Notes: generated by a model from the letters alone, not told the origin. A stretch of DNA of 48,959 bases from Chlamydiota bacterium (GCA_022601335.1 JAJACV010000029.1:1-48959); one strand, 5' to 3'; positions 35,983 through 44,886 are shown, numbered from the stretch's first letter. Numbers and translations are program-made.

Positions 35983-36257
35983 ATCGCCTGAAGCAGCGGA
36001 TTTGGAAGCTCTTTATCGTCAGAAAGCGTTTCTTCATTTTCAAATTGAATAAGCTCTAAGTTTTTTTCTTCATCTTCTTTTTCCTTTAAGACTCTCTTAA
36101 GAACAATAGACGCTGCATTTTTATCTCCAAGCTCGCTAAGTTCATGGCCTGATTCCACTAAATGTTTAGCTAACTTAATGGCATGATTAACCAGCTCAAA
36201 TGGATTTTTAAACTGTCTCGTTAACTCTTCATTTGTCAGTTTTTTTCGGTTCGTCAT
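35979..36257 (-). CDS. rpoZ: small protein between gmk and metG, probable RNA polymerase omega subunit
   Basis: A 92-residue protein. The segment KNPFELVNHAIKLAKHLVESG resembles the N-terminal helix of omega (consensus-like NRFELVLLAAxRARxL), and the position directly after gmk is the usual place of rpoZ in bacteria. In C. trachomatis a protein of similar size lies at the same place between gmk and metG, as I recall. The rest is acidic and poorly conserved. The stop overlaps the metG start (ATGA). Omega stabilises the beta-prime subunit. Assignment rests on a short motif and position. Confidence 0.6.
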   Translation of the reverse strand: MTNRKKLTNEELTRQFKNPFELVNHAIKLAKHLVESGHELSELGDKNAASIVLKRVLKEKEDEEKNLELIQFENEETLSDDKELPNPLLQAI

Positions 36258-36274
36258 TTTCCCTCCTAAATAGG

Positions 36275-36853
36275 CTATTTTCTTATTTTAAATTTTTCTG
36301 CGTGAAAGATGCTTTTTAAAGCTTGATAAGCTTTCTCAATTTGACAGTTCACAATATGGTAGTCGTAGTATTTTGCTTGTTCAATTTCGTGGTGTGCCCA
36401 AGAAAGCCTTCTTATTAAGTCCTCAGGTTTTTCAGTTTTTCTGTTGATTAAACGACTCTCTAATTCTTCTAAACTAGGAGGGCTCATAAAGATATAAACA
36501 CCCTCTAGAAATTCTTTAATTTTCAAGGCTCCTTGAGTGTCCAAAATAAGAACCGCATCAAATCCACCTACTAAGAGCTTATTCACGCTCTCTTTGCATG
36601 TTCCGTAAAAATTTCCAAAAACTTCCGCATACTCTAAAAAGTCTCCTTTTTTGATTTTACGCTCAAAATCTTGAAAACTTATAAAATGGTAGTCTTTGCC
36701 ATTTTCTTCGTTACCTCTAGGAGATCTCGTAGTGTAGGATACATTTCGAACAATATGATCCGCTTCACTTGTTAGTTTTTTAACAAGAGTCGTCTTGCCT
36801 GTGCCCGCAGGAGCGCTTAAAATAAATGGAACTCCATGATTCTTCTTATTCAA
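36275..36853 (-). CDS. gmk: guanylate kinase
   Basis: A 192-residue kinase converting GMP to GDP. The P-loop SAPAGTGKTT lies at 13-22, the GMP-binding SYTTRSPRGNEENGKDYHF follows, and the lid region has LINRKTEKPEDLIRRL. I choose the TTG at 36853 as start: it overlaps the yicC stop, AGGGAG lies about 13 bases upstream, and it puts the P-loop where other Gmk proteins have it. The frame stays open to an ATG at 36943, but that would add a 30-residue segment coded inside yicC. Translation is probably coupled to yicC. Confidence 0.93.
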   Translation of the reverse strand: MNKKNHGVPFILSAPAGTGKTTLVKKLTSEADHIVRNVSYTTRSPRGNEENGKDYHFISFQDFERKIKKGDFLEYAEVFGNFYGTCKESVNKLLVGGFDAVLILDTQGALKIKEFLEGVYIFMSPPSLEELESRLINRKTEKPEDLIRRLSWAHHEIEQAKYYDYHIVNCQIEKAYQALKSIFHAEKFKIRK

Positions 36854-37736
36854 TGTTTTGCAACTGCTCCCTAATTTTTTCACACTCACCCTTAGCCTCA
36901 ATAACGAGCTGAGCCATACTAGAATCGCTGCATTTAGCACCAATGGTACTCCATTCTCGATTTAGTTCTTGTAGGATAAAATCGAGAAGTTTTCCGTGTC
37001 CGTGTTTTGGTTCATCTAAAACCAAAGTAAACTGAGCTAAATGAGATTTAATACGTGTTATCTCTTCTGTAACATCTGATTTATCTACTAAAATAGCCAG
37101 TTCTTTGAGTAGGCGCTCATCCGTACCAACTTCAGCTTGTAAAAGCTTTTCCGCTCTTTCTTTTAGTTTTTGATATAGGTAGTCAGGCTTTTCTTCATGG
37201 ATTTTTTCGATAAGAGAGAGTTTTTTCTCTATGACTTTACTTCTCTTTAAGAGTTCACTTTTTAAAAAGCTTCCCTCTCTTTGTTTCATTTCACATAGTT
37301 TATTGAGAGCTTCATCTAAGACGGATAAAACAGAGTCTTTCAACTCTTCAATAAAGGTTTCACAAAGACGTGTTTCAAAGAGAGCCGCATCTTTAGTAAG
37401 GAGCCTTGTTAATCCGTAGTCATTATTCTCTATTCCTAGCTCAGATGCGATCGTATCCCAACCTGATTTTATAGCTTGAGCTCTTGCCAAATTGGGCTTA
37501 ATCTCAATGGCATTTTTTTGTTCATGAGCCACAAACGTCAAAAGAATCTGCAGTTTCCCTCTAGTAAGCCTTTTTTGAACTCTTTTTTTTACAATCGGAT
37601 CAAATTCCAAAAATTCTCTAGGCAAGACCGTCTGTATTTCTAAATATTTTCTATTTAGAGATTGTATTTCTAGGGTAATTAACCCTAAGTTGACTGAAAG
37701 ACTTGAACGGCAAAAAGCCGTCATACTACTGATCAT
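36846..37736 (-). CDS. yicC: YicC-family endoribonuclease
   Basis: A 296-residue protein of the YicC/YloC family, now known in other bacteria as an endoribonuclease. It opens with the family signature MISSMTAFCRSS and NLGLITLEIQSLNRKYLEIQTVLPRE, and ends with the conserved GKLLDFILQELNREWSTIGAKC and VIEAKGECEKIREQLQNIE. It is the first gene of the operon with gmk, which it overlaps by eight bases; a yicC-gmk-rpoZ order is common in bacteria. A 67-base gap separates it from the next minus-strand gene. Confidence 0.93.
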   Translation of the reverse strand: MISSMTAFCRSSLSVNLGLITLEIQSLNRKYLEIQTVLPREFLEFDPIVKKRVQKRLTRGKLQILLTFVAHEQKNAIEIKPNLARAQAIKSGWDTIASELGIENNDYGLTRLLTKDAALFETRLCETFIEELKDSVLSVLDEALNKLCEMKQREGSFLKSELLKRSKVIEKKLSLIEKIHEEKPDYLYQKLKERAEKLLQAEVGTDERLLKELAILVDKSDVTEEITRIKSHLAQFTLVLDEPKHGHGKLLDFILQELNREWSTIGAKCSDSSMAQLVIEAKGECEKIREQLQNIE

Positions 37737-37804
37737 TTTTTATTAACGAATATAATATCTTAGATGAAATTTTAACATACTTCTCCTTTGCTATCAAGAA
37801 AAGC

Positions 37805-38173
37805 TTACTTATCAATATCGGAACGTTTAAATCCGATAAAATGATTACAAATAGTTGAAACAATCGAGACTATTATGATGGCTAAAATTACACTTGAAAA
37901 GCTGTTTGTTGTAATTCCAAGCCAGGATAGAGCTCCTAATGACAATATCCAAAATAAAATTACGTTGATAACGACGGCCCAGAATCCCATTAAAATCCAG
38001 GATGATTTCCATTGATTGACAACAAAAACAGTTCGAATAATAGCATTAATCGCAGCAACTCCTAAAGACCAAAAAAAACTATACCAGTGATTTTCGATTA
38101 AAATTCCAGGACTGACTCGGGATGCAAATAGAATAAAAACAAAAAGAATTCCAAGTCTTGCTGCATAAGTCAT
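37805..38173 (-). CDS. small membrane protein with four hydrophobic helices
   Basis: A 122-residue protein made almost wholly of four hydrophobic segments (LGILFVFILFASRV, WYSFFWSLGVAAINAI, WILMGFWAVVINVILFWIL, FSSVILAIIIVSIVSTI). No family is recognised; the shape recalls small four-helix membrane proteins. I place the start at the ATG at 38173, nine bases after a GGAG; a GTG five codons upstream lacks a ribosome site. It is divergent from the PP2C-like gene and opens the accessory block between the yicC operon and rnhB. Confidence 0.65.
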   Translation of the reverse strand: MTYAARLGILFVFILFASRVSPGILIENHWYSFFWSLGVAAINAIIRTVFVVNQWKSSWILMGFWAVVINVILFWILSLGALSWLGITTNSFSSVILAIIIVSIVSTICNHFIGFKRSDIDK

Positions 38174-38244
38174 TTCTTTATACTCCACTCATTTAAAAAA
38201 AATTTCTTTTACCGATTTAAATTTAAAAATTCAAGTTATATTCC

Positions 38245-38273
38245 TTGTCATAAAGAAAAGTTTTCTTTAATCT
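38245..38273 (+). promoter_or_regulatory. promoter of the PP2C-like gene with palindromic spacer
   Basis: TTGTCA (38245-38250), 17 bases, TAATCT (38268-38273). The spacer is nearly filled by a perfect palindrome, TAAAGAAAA-G-TTTTCTTTA (38251-38269), an operator-like site placed between the two promoter boxes. The start would be near 38280, 26 bases before the ATG. Confidence 0.5.
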
Positions 38274-38305
38274 ACAAACAAAATATTTTTATTATAAAGC
38301 ACCAA

Positions 38306-39808
38306 ATGTCTGATTTTAATCCTATTTTCTTCACGGACCCATTTATTAGACCTGGGATCCCTTTCTCGAATGAACCGACCCCTCTTAAAGTCACCCCTGC
38401 ATCTCGACCTCTAATTGAAGAGACAGCGGCAGAATCTGACTTAGATTTTTTATCACAAGGCTTTCCCCAAGTGGTTCAAAACCTTTTACAGCTTCCTAAT
38501 CCCTCAGTTATTGTCTACAGAAATGGCCTGGCCAGTTCTGTTTCAAAGGGCCCCGATATCAAAATTCCTATTTTTGACTTAGCTATTGAAAATTCAGAAT
38601 ACAGCACTGAGTTTTCAACACACAGCATATCAACCTATCCAGAAGAGGCTCCTTTTTTGCCTATTGCGGATCGATTTGAAATTCGTTTTTTTAACGACTC
38701 CTTTATGTTGACAATGACAGATGGCTGTGGATTAGACCCATCGAGCCGTTTAGCTCCTAAAGCAGCTATTGAGGGTTTTTGGAAATACCTCATTCCTAAA
38801 ATTAAAGAAGATAGAGCACAGTTTGATGTTCACAGGCTCGCTAATTATTTTAAAAGTGCTGTAAATGCGGCTCATTACAATATTTACTGGGACGCTTACT
38901 CTAGGAGTCAAGAAGGCTTTTTAAGTCTTCGCACTAAAATAACAGATCTTCTTAATCGCTTAGATGCACTAGAAGAAAAGCAATCTATTTCTGAAATTTT
39001 AAAGCAAAGAAGAGATTCTCTTTTAGAGCAGCTCGATGAAATTACAAGAGCCTTAGAAGGTGATTTTGAAACTCAAAAAGCATTACTTCAAAAAAATTTG
39101 GACAACAAGTCTTATGAAGATTTTGCAGGCGCCACGACTTTCATGTGCTCGGCTTTGGTAAAAGGCTCTAATGCTTCAGACTATCCCTTTTACCTACTCA
39201 CTCTTAATTTAGGAGATGGACAAGCCTTTGTCTTTAGAGAAGGACATTTAATGTTAGCGACAAAAGATACGAGAGTCGACTTATCTAATGTTCGAGATCC
39301 CGGTGGAAAAATAGGGCTCTGTTCACCTACACCTTTAAAAATGGATCAACGTAATTTACAATTTTCATTAACCCCTTGTCAATCCAATGATCTTCTTCTT
39401 TTTATGACTGACGGAGTCTTAGACAATTTAAACCCTGAAAGACTGGGTATTTCTCCAAACGGCCCCGATACTCCTTTTTGGATCCAGGATATTATCCGTG
39501 ATGCCGCTCAAATTACTTCCGATGAGCTCTTAAAGCTTTTAGAAACTTTGGATCTAAAAGAAAAATCATGGAAGGAGGTTTCTTTAAAGGAAGCTAATGC
39601 AGCGCGTTCCAACTTCACGCAACAATTCTTAGAAGCTCTCATTACAGGCTGCACCTCTTCAGAGGACGCAAATACGAAAATTTTAAGCTTTTGCAAAAAA
39701 ATCACTCAGGGACATCGAGACAAAGCATCATCTAATGATAGCTACTACTATGGAAAACTCCTTGGTAAACCCGATCATGCAACCTGCTTAGCTTACTCAA
39801 TACCTTAA
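38306..39808 (+). CDS. PP2C-like serine/threonine phosphatase (candidate effector)
   Basis: A 500-residue protein with PP2C motifs spread over its length. They are: MTDGCGLDP with metal-ligand Asp139; GATTFMCSALV near 275; LNLGDGQAFVFREG near 301-315; LLLFMTDGVLDNL near 363-376; and a final SNDSYYYGKLLGKPDHATCLAY near 476-496 in place of the usual DNxT. A helical, charged insert (about 205-265, LLNRLDALEEKQ...) separates the first motif from the rest, longer than in typical PP2C. The N-terminal ~100 residues are Pro/Ser-rich with no signal peptide. It would remove phosphate from Ser/Thr of host or bacterial proteins; the substrate is unknown. It is followed by two Inc-like genes on the same strand. 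Confidence 0.75.
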   Translation: MSDFNPIFFTDPFIRPGIPFSNEPTPLKVTPASRPLIEETAAESDLDFLSQGFPQVVQNLLQLPNPSVIVYRNGLASSVSKGPDIKIPIFDLAIENSEYSTEFSTHSISTYPEEAPFLPIADRFEIRFFNDSFMLTMTDGCGLDPSSRLAPKAAIEGFWKYLIPKIKEDRAQFDVHRLANYFKSAVNAAHYNIYWDAYSRSQEGFLSLRTKITDLLNRLDALEEKQSISEILKQRRDSLLEQLDEITRALEGDFETQKALLQKNLDNKSYEDFAGATTFMCSALVKGSNASDYPFYLLTLNLGDGQAFVFREGHLMLATKDTRVDLSNVRDPGGKIGLCSPTPLKMDQRNLQFSLTPCQSNDLLLFMTDGVLDNLNPERLGISPNGPDTPFWIQDIIRDAAQITSDELLKLLETLDLKEKSWKEVSLKEANAARSNFTQQFLEALITGCTSSEDANTKILSFCKKITQGHRDKASSNDSYYYGKLLGKPDHATCLAYSIP

Positions 39809-39869
39809 TCCTATCTTTACATAGAACGCCTAAACTCTTTGACATTATAGTTATTTTAAGGAGGTTCAA

Positions 39870-40565
39870 ATGCCGTTATTACCATTAAGCATAGACAATC
39901 AAGTCGATCATATCAGACAATTTTCAAAAGATCTCTTAAATGAAAAACAGCAACCTAGAGAATCATCAGGTTCACATTATTATGCAACTCCTTATTACCG
40001 ACCTTACTATTCTAGTTGTGGAGAAAGCTGGCTTACACGCTCTTTATTCCCTCATCAAGTCCACCATTACCAGCACATTAATTCAAATAGGAACAAAAGT
40101 AAAAATGATAATCGCCATATCATTGGAGTGATACTTTCTATAGCGACTATTGGCATGGCATTTATTATAGGAAAAGAGATCAGCGTCCACAGTAACGCCA
40201 CCAATGACTTGCAAGTCCTTCAAGATGAGCGTAAAATATTTCATAAGCTCTCAGCCAAAAAAAATCTTGATATCAATACATTCGAAGACATCAACCATTT
40301 ATTTGACCTTCAAAAGGAAATTTTAGAAATTTATAGCCTAAATTCAAAAGATTATTTATTTGTAAAAGGGGTCACTTTTTTAGGGTTGGGATGTGCCGCT
40401 GCAGGTGCTTTTATGAGCGCCTCCCAGCTATTTGGCTCGGGAATAATGCTTGCATCAGGAGCTGCCTTACTTTGGGCTTTTAAAGCGGGACTGGACTCTA
40501 GTGATCAAACAATACAGAGAAAAGCTATGCAAATTTTACGAGAAGCTAACAGCTTAGGTGTTTAG
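39870..40565 (+). CDS. hypothetical protein with bilobed hydrophobic domain (Inc-like)
   Basis: A 231-residue protein without recognised homology. The N-terminal ~75 residues are rich in Tyr, His and Ser. One helix lies near 89-109 (IIGVILSIATIGMAFIIG); a closely spaced pair of hydrophobic runs lies near 172-212 (FLGLGCAAAGAFMSA, IMLASGAALLWAF). Such bilobed domains mark chlamydial inclusion membrane proteins. The ribosome site is ideal: AAGGAGG at 39858-39864, five bases before the ATG, so it is probably well translated. It lies 61 bases after the PP2C-like gene. Confidence 0.6.
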   Translation: MPLLPLSIDNQVDHIRQFSKDLLNEKQQPRESSGSHYYATPYYRPYYSSCGESWLTRSLFPHQVHHYQHINSNRNKSKNDNRHIIGVILSIATIGMAFIIGKEISVHSNATNDLQVLQDERKIFHKLSAKKNLDINTFEDINHLFDLQKEILEIYSLNSKDYLFVKGVTFLGLGCAAAGAFMSASQLFGSGIMLASGAALLWAFKAGLDSSDQTIQRKAMQILREANSLGV

Positions 40566-40616
40566 TCAATTTAAATTTTTGATTTAAAATCAATAAAAAT
40601 CAGATTTATTAAACTG

Positions 40617-40643
40617 TTAAATTAATTCGTAAAACATTATAAT
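40617..40643 (+). promoter_or_regulatory. candidate promoter of the 250-residue gene
   Basis: A perfect TATAAT (40638-40643) is preceded by the weak TTAAAT (40617-40622) at 15 bases. A small perfect inverted repeat, TTGATTT-A-AAATCAA (40579-40593), lies upstream and may be a terminator stem for the preceding gene or an operator. Confidence 0.4.
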
Positions 40644-40675
40644 GCTTATTCAATTTTCTTAAATGAGGTCTTCCA

Positions 40676-41428
40676 ATGACAGTTATTTCTGCAAACAATC
40701 CGAACTCTATAACTCCACTTATGGATCACCTAAGAGAAGCGGAAAAAGAAGCGTATCTGTTTATTCAGAAAGCAACCGCTCCGAGCGAGATTTTAAGCAA
40801 TTATGCCTCCCCTTCTACCTCTGAGAAACCTCTTCTTTCACGTATTTACGACTATTATCTGGGTTCTCACGAAAATATTGCTTCAGGGATTAAGGCAAAG
40901 CAACATTCTTTAATTGCAGATGATCATAACTTAGTGGACCTCATTGCAAATCTTCCGTTCAATTCTGCGCTCAAAGAAGAAGTTTGTGAAAAACTAGATC
41001 AAATTACTTTAAACCGAGTTGAAGCTTTGGAACAGGCCTCAGATCTCAATGCTATCACTTGTATTTCAAAAATTTCTTTATCGGGATTTACAGCGGCTCT
41101 TTCCATCGGATTTATTGCTCGAATTGCACAAGATTATGTTTCATTTTGCTCGGCTAATGTCCCATTTCGAACTATTCAAAATCATTTAACCGCTCAATGC
41201 CCTTCCCTTTCAAACCCTACTTACTTTACAACAACAGCTATGTGCTATGCACTACCTCTTGTAGCCATCTACCAATTTATTCATCAAATGAGTAATGATA
41301 GTGTCATTGGATCGTTGATTCCACACCCTATCTCAGAAAAGATGACAGAGCACCATAAGCTTTCAGTAGGTATCTTGATGCAAATCTCATCCATTAAAGA
41401 CCGCATTTTAAACTTGATAAAGTCGTAG
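40676..41428 (+). CDS. hypothetical protein with two hydrophobic segments
   Basis: A 250-residue protein without recognised homology. The first ~115 residues are polar and helical; hydrophobic runs lie near 124-150 (ISLSGFTAALSIGFIARIA) and near 182-202 (TTTAMCYALPLVAIYQFI), with a loop of about 35 residues between them. Both ends would lie on the same side of the membrane. The GAGG ribosome site is seven bases before the ATG. Position and layout suggest it belongs with the preceding Inc-like gene. It converges on rnhB with a six-base gap. Confidence 0.6.
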   Translation: MTVISANNPNSITPLMDHLREAEKEAYLFIQKATAPSEILSNYASPSTSEKPLLSRIYDYYLGSHENIASGIKAKQHSLIADDHNLVDLIANLPFNSALKEEVCEKLDQITLNRVEALEQASDLNAITCISKISLSGFTAALSIGFIARIAQDYVSFCSANVPFRTIQNHLTAQCPSLSNPTYFTTTAMCYALPLVAIYQFIHQMSNDSVIGSLIPHPISEKMTEHHKLSVGILMQISSIKDRILNLIKS

Positions 41429-41434
41429 TAAGAT

Positions 41435-42052
41435 TTATTTTTTGGCAACTATGAGCGACTTGATAGGCTCAAAAGATTCTCTGTGAATCGAACAAGGACC
41501 CAATTCAAAGATTTTTTTTCTATGTTTTTCAGTTCCATACCCTTTGTGCTGTCCGAATCCATACTCAGGCCATTGTTTGTCATATTCAAACATAATCTGA
41601 TCTCGAGTTACTTTAGCAATGATTGAGGCAGCAGCGATTGTGTAAGAGCGCGCATCCCCTTTAATAAGTTTTTTACTTGGAACGGGTAGATTGAGATGCA
41701 CCCCATCGATTAAAACCATGTCTGTTTGAGTAGCAAGTTGAGTGTAAGCCTCACGCATTGCTAAAAAAGTGGCCTGCAATATATTCACTTCATCTATTGT
41801 TTTATGATCAACAATACCGACTCCATAAACTACATCAGGATGATTGGTTAGTTTTTCAAAAAGCTCCTCTCTTAGTTTATGGGAGAGCTTTTTACTATCA
41901 TTCACACCGTCAAAATACAAGCCTTGGGGTATATAAATACAAGCTGCGACTACGGGACCTGCAAGAGGTCCTCTCCCAGCTTCATCGATTCCACTGAGTT
42001 TTTTATAGCCACTCGCCCACAAAGCTTGTTCTTCATCAAGCATATGACTCAT
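41435..42052 (-). CDS. rnhB: ribonuclease HII
   Basis: A 205-residue enzyme that cuts RNA in RNA/DNA hybrids and at single ribonucleotides in DNA. The signature GIDEAGRGPLAGPVVAA (about 19-35) carries the catalytic Asp and Glu; NDSKKLS, IDGVHL and SIIAKVTRD supply the other acidic and basic residues. It is the last gene of the rpmE-to-rnhB operon, one base after rplS. Confidence 0.97.
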   Translation of the reverse strand: MSHMLDEEQALWASGYKKLSGIDEAGRGPLAGPVVAACIYIPQGLYFDGVNDSKKLSHKLREELFEKLTNHPDVVYGVGIVDHKTIDEVNILQATFLAMREAYTQLATQTDMVLIDGVHLNLPVPSKKLIKGDARSYTIAAASIIAKVTRDQIMFEYDKQWPEYGFGQHKGYGTEKHRKKIFELGPCSIHRESFEPIKSLIVAKK

Positions 42053-42053
42053 A

Positions 42054-42404
42054 CTAGAGACGAGCTTTTACTTTAGCAGCTTTTCCAGCTGTTCCTCTAA
42101 GGTAATAAAGCTTAGCTCTTCTTACTTTTCCACGACGCATAAGTTCTATACGAGCTATTCGAGGGCTATTTAAAACAAAGACTCTCTCCATACCTTCGCC
42201 GTAAGCGACTCTATGAAGGGAAAAAGTTTCAGAAATCCCTGTACCTTTACGTGCTATCACGGTTCCAGCAAACACTTGAATTCTCTCTTTAGCTCCTTCA
42301 ATAATACGCGTATGTACTTTTACGGTATCCCCAATATTAAATTCAGGAATATCCGTTTTCAGAGCTTCTTTTTCTAGTTCTTGAATAATGGGATTTTTAC
42401 TCAT
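42054..42404 (-). CDS. rplS: 50S ribosomal protein L19
   Basis: A 116-residue protein at the interface of the two ribosomal subunits. It has the family segments [45 protein letters not shown] and the C-terminal [15 protein letters not shown]. The order trmD-rplS-rnhB is conserved in chlamydiae and many other bacteria. It is ten bases downstream of trmD. Confidence 0.98.
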   Translation of the reverse strand: MSKNPIIQELEKEALKTDIPEFNIGDTVKVHTRIIEGAKERIQVFAGTVIARKGTGISETFSLHRVAYGEGMERVFVLNSPRIARIELMRRGKVRRAKLYYLRGTAGKAAKVKARL

Positions 42405-42414
42405 TTTATGTCTC

Positions 42415-43086
42415 CTATCTCTTAATTAAATCTGGTCTTTTTTTCAAAGTTTGCTCCGTAGCTTTTTGCTCTCTCCACTCATGTATCTTCTGGTGATTCC
42501 CTGAAAGCAGAGTGCTGGGCACTTCAATCCCTTCAAAGTTCTGTGGCCTAGTATAGTGGGGACAATCTAGCAGATCAGATTCAAAAGAATCTTGACTCGC
42601 TGAATCTTGATGCCCAAGCACACCCGGTATATACCTACAAACAACATCCATCAGCACTAAAGCAGCTAAACATCCATTCGTTAGGACATAATCCCCTATG
42701 CTGATTTCTTCATCTACTTCGAGTTGAATAGCTCTTTCATCAACCCCTTCATAATGTCCGCAAAGCAACACAAGATGCTCTTCGAGCGCAAGCTCTTTAG
42801 CTAACTTAGGTGTCAATTTTTTTCCCTGAGGAGAAAGGTAGAGGGTCTTTGTAGCTTTGCTTCGACAAGAGCGAATTGCTTTCACTACAGGTTCTGCTCG
42901 CAACACCATTCCAGGACCTCCTCCGTAGGGACGATCATCTACTTGTTTATAGCGATCAACACAGTAATCTCGGATGTCTACAAGTCCAATCTCAAGAAAT
43001 CCTTTTTCCTGAGCAAGCCTAAGCATGCTCTCATCTAAAGGACTTTTAAAATAATGAGGAAATAGACTTAAGACATCTAATTTCAT
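42415..43086 (-). CDS. trmD: tRNA (guanine-N1-)-methyltransferase
   Basis: A 223-residue SPOUT methyltransferase that makes m1G37 in tRNAs with G36 and prevents frameshifting. It has [21 protein letters not shown], the knot segment [12 protein letters not shown] and SIGDYVLT, and [16 protein letters not shown]. The residues after YVLT are NGC rather than the common GGE, a small departure. The C-terminal domain is somewhat shorter than in E. coli. It lies eight bases after rpsP. Confidence 0.97.
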   Translation of the reverse strand: MKLDVLSLFPHYFKSPLDESMLRLAQEKGFLEIGLVDIRDYCVDRYKQVDDRPYGGGPGMVLRAEPVVKAIRSCRSKATKTLYLSPQGKKLTPKLAKELALEEHLVLLCGHYEGVDERAIQLEVDEEISIGDYVLTNGCLAALVLMDVVCRYIPGVLGHQDSASQDSFESDLLDCPHYTRPQNFEGIEVPSTLLSGNHQKIHEWREQKATEQTLKKRPDLIKR

Positions 43087-43094
43087 AACTCTAC

Positions 43095-43520
43095 TTAAGC
43101 TTCCGTTTTTGGGGCCGCTTTAACCTTAACTGCTTTTTTTGCCACTTTCTTGACGGCCTTTTTAACAGGCTTTTTAGTTGCCTCTTTTTTTTCTGAAGCA
43201 ACAGCTACTGGTTTTTCAACTTTTGTTTTTTTAGTTTTAGGCTTTTTAGTGAGTTTCTTTTCCAAGTACTTTTTCAACACTTCTGGTTGAAATTGTTTAG
43301 CAATTGACTTTGCTTTTGGAGAAAGTTGCGCACCCACACCTAACCAATAGTTGAGTCTCTCACCATTTAATTGAGCTTTATTCTCTTCATCAAACGGATT
43401 GTACCAACCCAGCATTTCCAAGTATTTTCCATCTCTTGGAGAGCGGCTATCAGCTACGATAATACGATAAAATGCACGGTCTTTTTTTCCTTGCACCCTT
43501 AGTCTAATTTTTACTGCCAT
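43095..43520 (-). CDS. rpsP: 30S ribosomal protein S16 with Lys/Ala-rich tail
   Basis: A 141-residue protein. The first ~85 residues are standard S16 (IRLRVQGKKDRAFYRIIVAD, GKYLEMLGWYNPF, LNYWLGVGAQLS). The remaining ~50 form a low-complexity tail of Lys, Ala, Val and Thr (KKAVKKVAKKAVKV type), longer than the usual S16 C-terminus and histone-like in composition. The start overlaps the end of ffh by ten bases. Confidence 0.97.
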   Translation of the reverse strand: MAVKIRLRVQGKKDRAFYRIIVADSRSPRDGKYLEMLGWYNPFDEENKAQLNGERLNYWLGVGAQLSPKAKSIAKQFQPEVLKKYLEKKLTKKPKTKKTKVEKPVAVASEKKEATKKPVKKAVKKVAKKAVKVKAAPKTEA

Positions 43521-44839
43521 TTAGTTCCTCCCATGAACTTCTCTAATTGCTTGCCCTTAGGCATAGATTTCATCATTTGTTTACATTTCTTAAAATTTTT
43601 TATGAGCCGATTCACATCATCTAGTGAACATCCACTTCCTTTAGCCAGTCTTCGACGCCTTGGCATGATGATTTCGACTTGTTCTTGTCTTTCTTTTATT
43701 GTCATCGACAAAATAATCGCTTCATTTTTAACAAAGTCTTTTTCCGAGAGGGGTAGATCTCCGAGATTAGCTCCTCCTGGAAGCATTTTCAACAAACCTT
43801 TTAAAGATCCCATTTTCTTAATCATTGAAAATTGTTTTAAAAAATCTTCGTAAGTAAACGAAGCCTTCCTTATTTTTTTCTGAAGATCTTCTGCATCTTT
43901 ATCAGAAATATGCTCTTGCGCTTTTCTTACAAGATTAATGGTATCACCCATTCCCAAAATACGATCTGCCATTGATTTTGGGTGAAAGGGTTGAATATCT
44001 TCAATCGTCTCCCCGATCCCCTCAAATTTTAACGGCTTTTGAGTCACCTCTACAATGGATAAAGCAGCTCCTCCTCGAGTGCTACCATCTAGCATGGTAA
44101 GAACTGTTCCATCAAAAGCAACTTCCTCGTGAAATTGCTTAGCTACATTCACAGCATCTTGTCCAAGCATTGCATTCGCTACAAAAAGAACTTCATGTGG
44201 CTGCACAACTTCTTTCAGCGTCTTTAGTTCTTTCATCAAAGCTTCATCTATATTCAACCTTCCCGCCGTGTCAAAGATGACTACATCGTGGGGATGATCT
44301 GCTAAATACTGAAGCGCTTTTTTAGCTACTTTGACGGGGCTTTCTTCTCCAAGCTCAGTAAATACAGAAGCTCCTGCTTTTTCTCCCATCTGCTTGAGTT
44401 GTTCGACGGCCGCCGGTCTTTGTCGATCACACGCTACAAGAAGTATTCGAGAGTTTTGAGCATCCTTCTTAAGGTGGTAAGCTAGCTTAGCACAAAAAGT
44501 CGTTTTTCCAGACCCTTGAAGTCCACATACCATAATTATCGAAGGTCTTTTTTTAAGGTTAATCTCTTTAACCTCTGAACCCATTAGCTCAACAAGTTCA
44601 TCATGTACAACTTTGATAAACTGATCGCCTGATTTAACAGACTTAATGGTTTCTTCACCCAGCGCTTTTTGTTTCACCTTTTGGATAAAGGTTTTAATAA
44701 CGCTATAATTAACATCAGCATCTAGAAGAGCCAGTCTTACTTCGGAGACCGCTTTTTTGATATTCTCTTCTGTCAGGCTTTTCTTGCCAAATAACGGAGA
44801 AACAATCTTTTCTAATTTACTGGTTAAAAAATCAAACAT
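43511..44839 (-). CDS. ffh: signal recognition particle protein Ffh
   Basis: A 442-residue GTPase that binds signal sequences of nascent membrane proteins and, with FtsY, delivers ribosomes to the translocon. The N domain is followed by the G domain with P-loop GLQGSGKTTF (about 107-116), DTAGRL and ML-D-GSTRGGAAL; the C-terminal M domain (from about 300) is Met-rich (FSMIKKMGSLKGLLKMLPGG, KMMKSMPKGKQL) and has the 4.5S RNA-binding RRRRLAKGSG. The 3' end overlaps rpsP. A 47-base gap separates it from prmC. Confidence 0.98.
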   Translation of the reverse strand: MFDFLTSKLEKIVSPLFGKKSLTEENIKKAVSEVRLALLDADVNYSVIKTFIQKVKQKALGEETIKSVKSGDQFIKVVHDELVELMGSEVKEINLKKRPSIIMVCGLQGSGKTTFCAKLAYHLKKDAQNSRILLVACDRQRPAAVEQLKQMGEKAGASVFTELGEESPVKVAKKALQYLADHPHDVVIFDTAGRLNIDEALMKELKTLKEVVQPHEVLFVANAMLGQDAVNVAKQFHEEVAFDGTVLTMLDGSTRGGAALSIVEVTQKPLKFEGIGETIEDIQPFHPKSMADRILGMGDTINLVRKAQEHISDKDAEDLQKKIRKASFTYEDFLKQFSMIKKMGSLKGLLKMLPGGANLGDLPLSEKDFVKNEAIILSMTIKERQEQVEIIMPRRRRLAKGSGCSLDDVNRLIKNFKKCKQMMKSMPKGKQLEKFMGGTKWQ

Positions 44840-44886
44840 TACAGTTTATATGCCCTATAATTAAGGAAACAGGATACTTCAAAAAA

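Noticed and set aside
36854..36943. N-terminal extension of guanylate kinase from an ATG at 36943
   Set aside because: It is coded within the conserved yicC C-terminus and would put the P-loop too far from the N-terminus.
43095..43250. Histone-like protein coded by the Lys/Ala-rich region near rpsP
   Set aside because: The region is continuous and in frame with S16; it is a tail of that protein rather than a separate gene.
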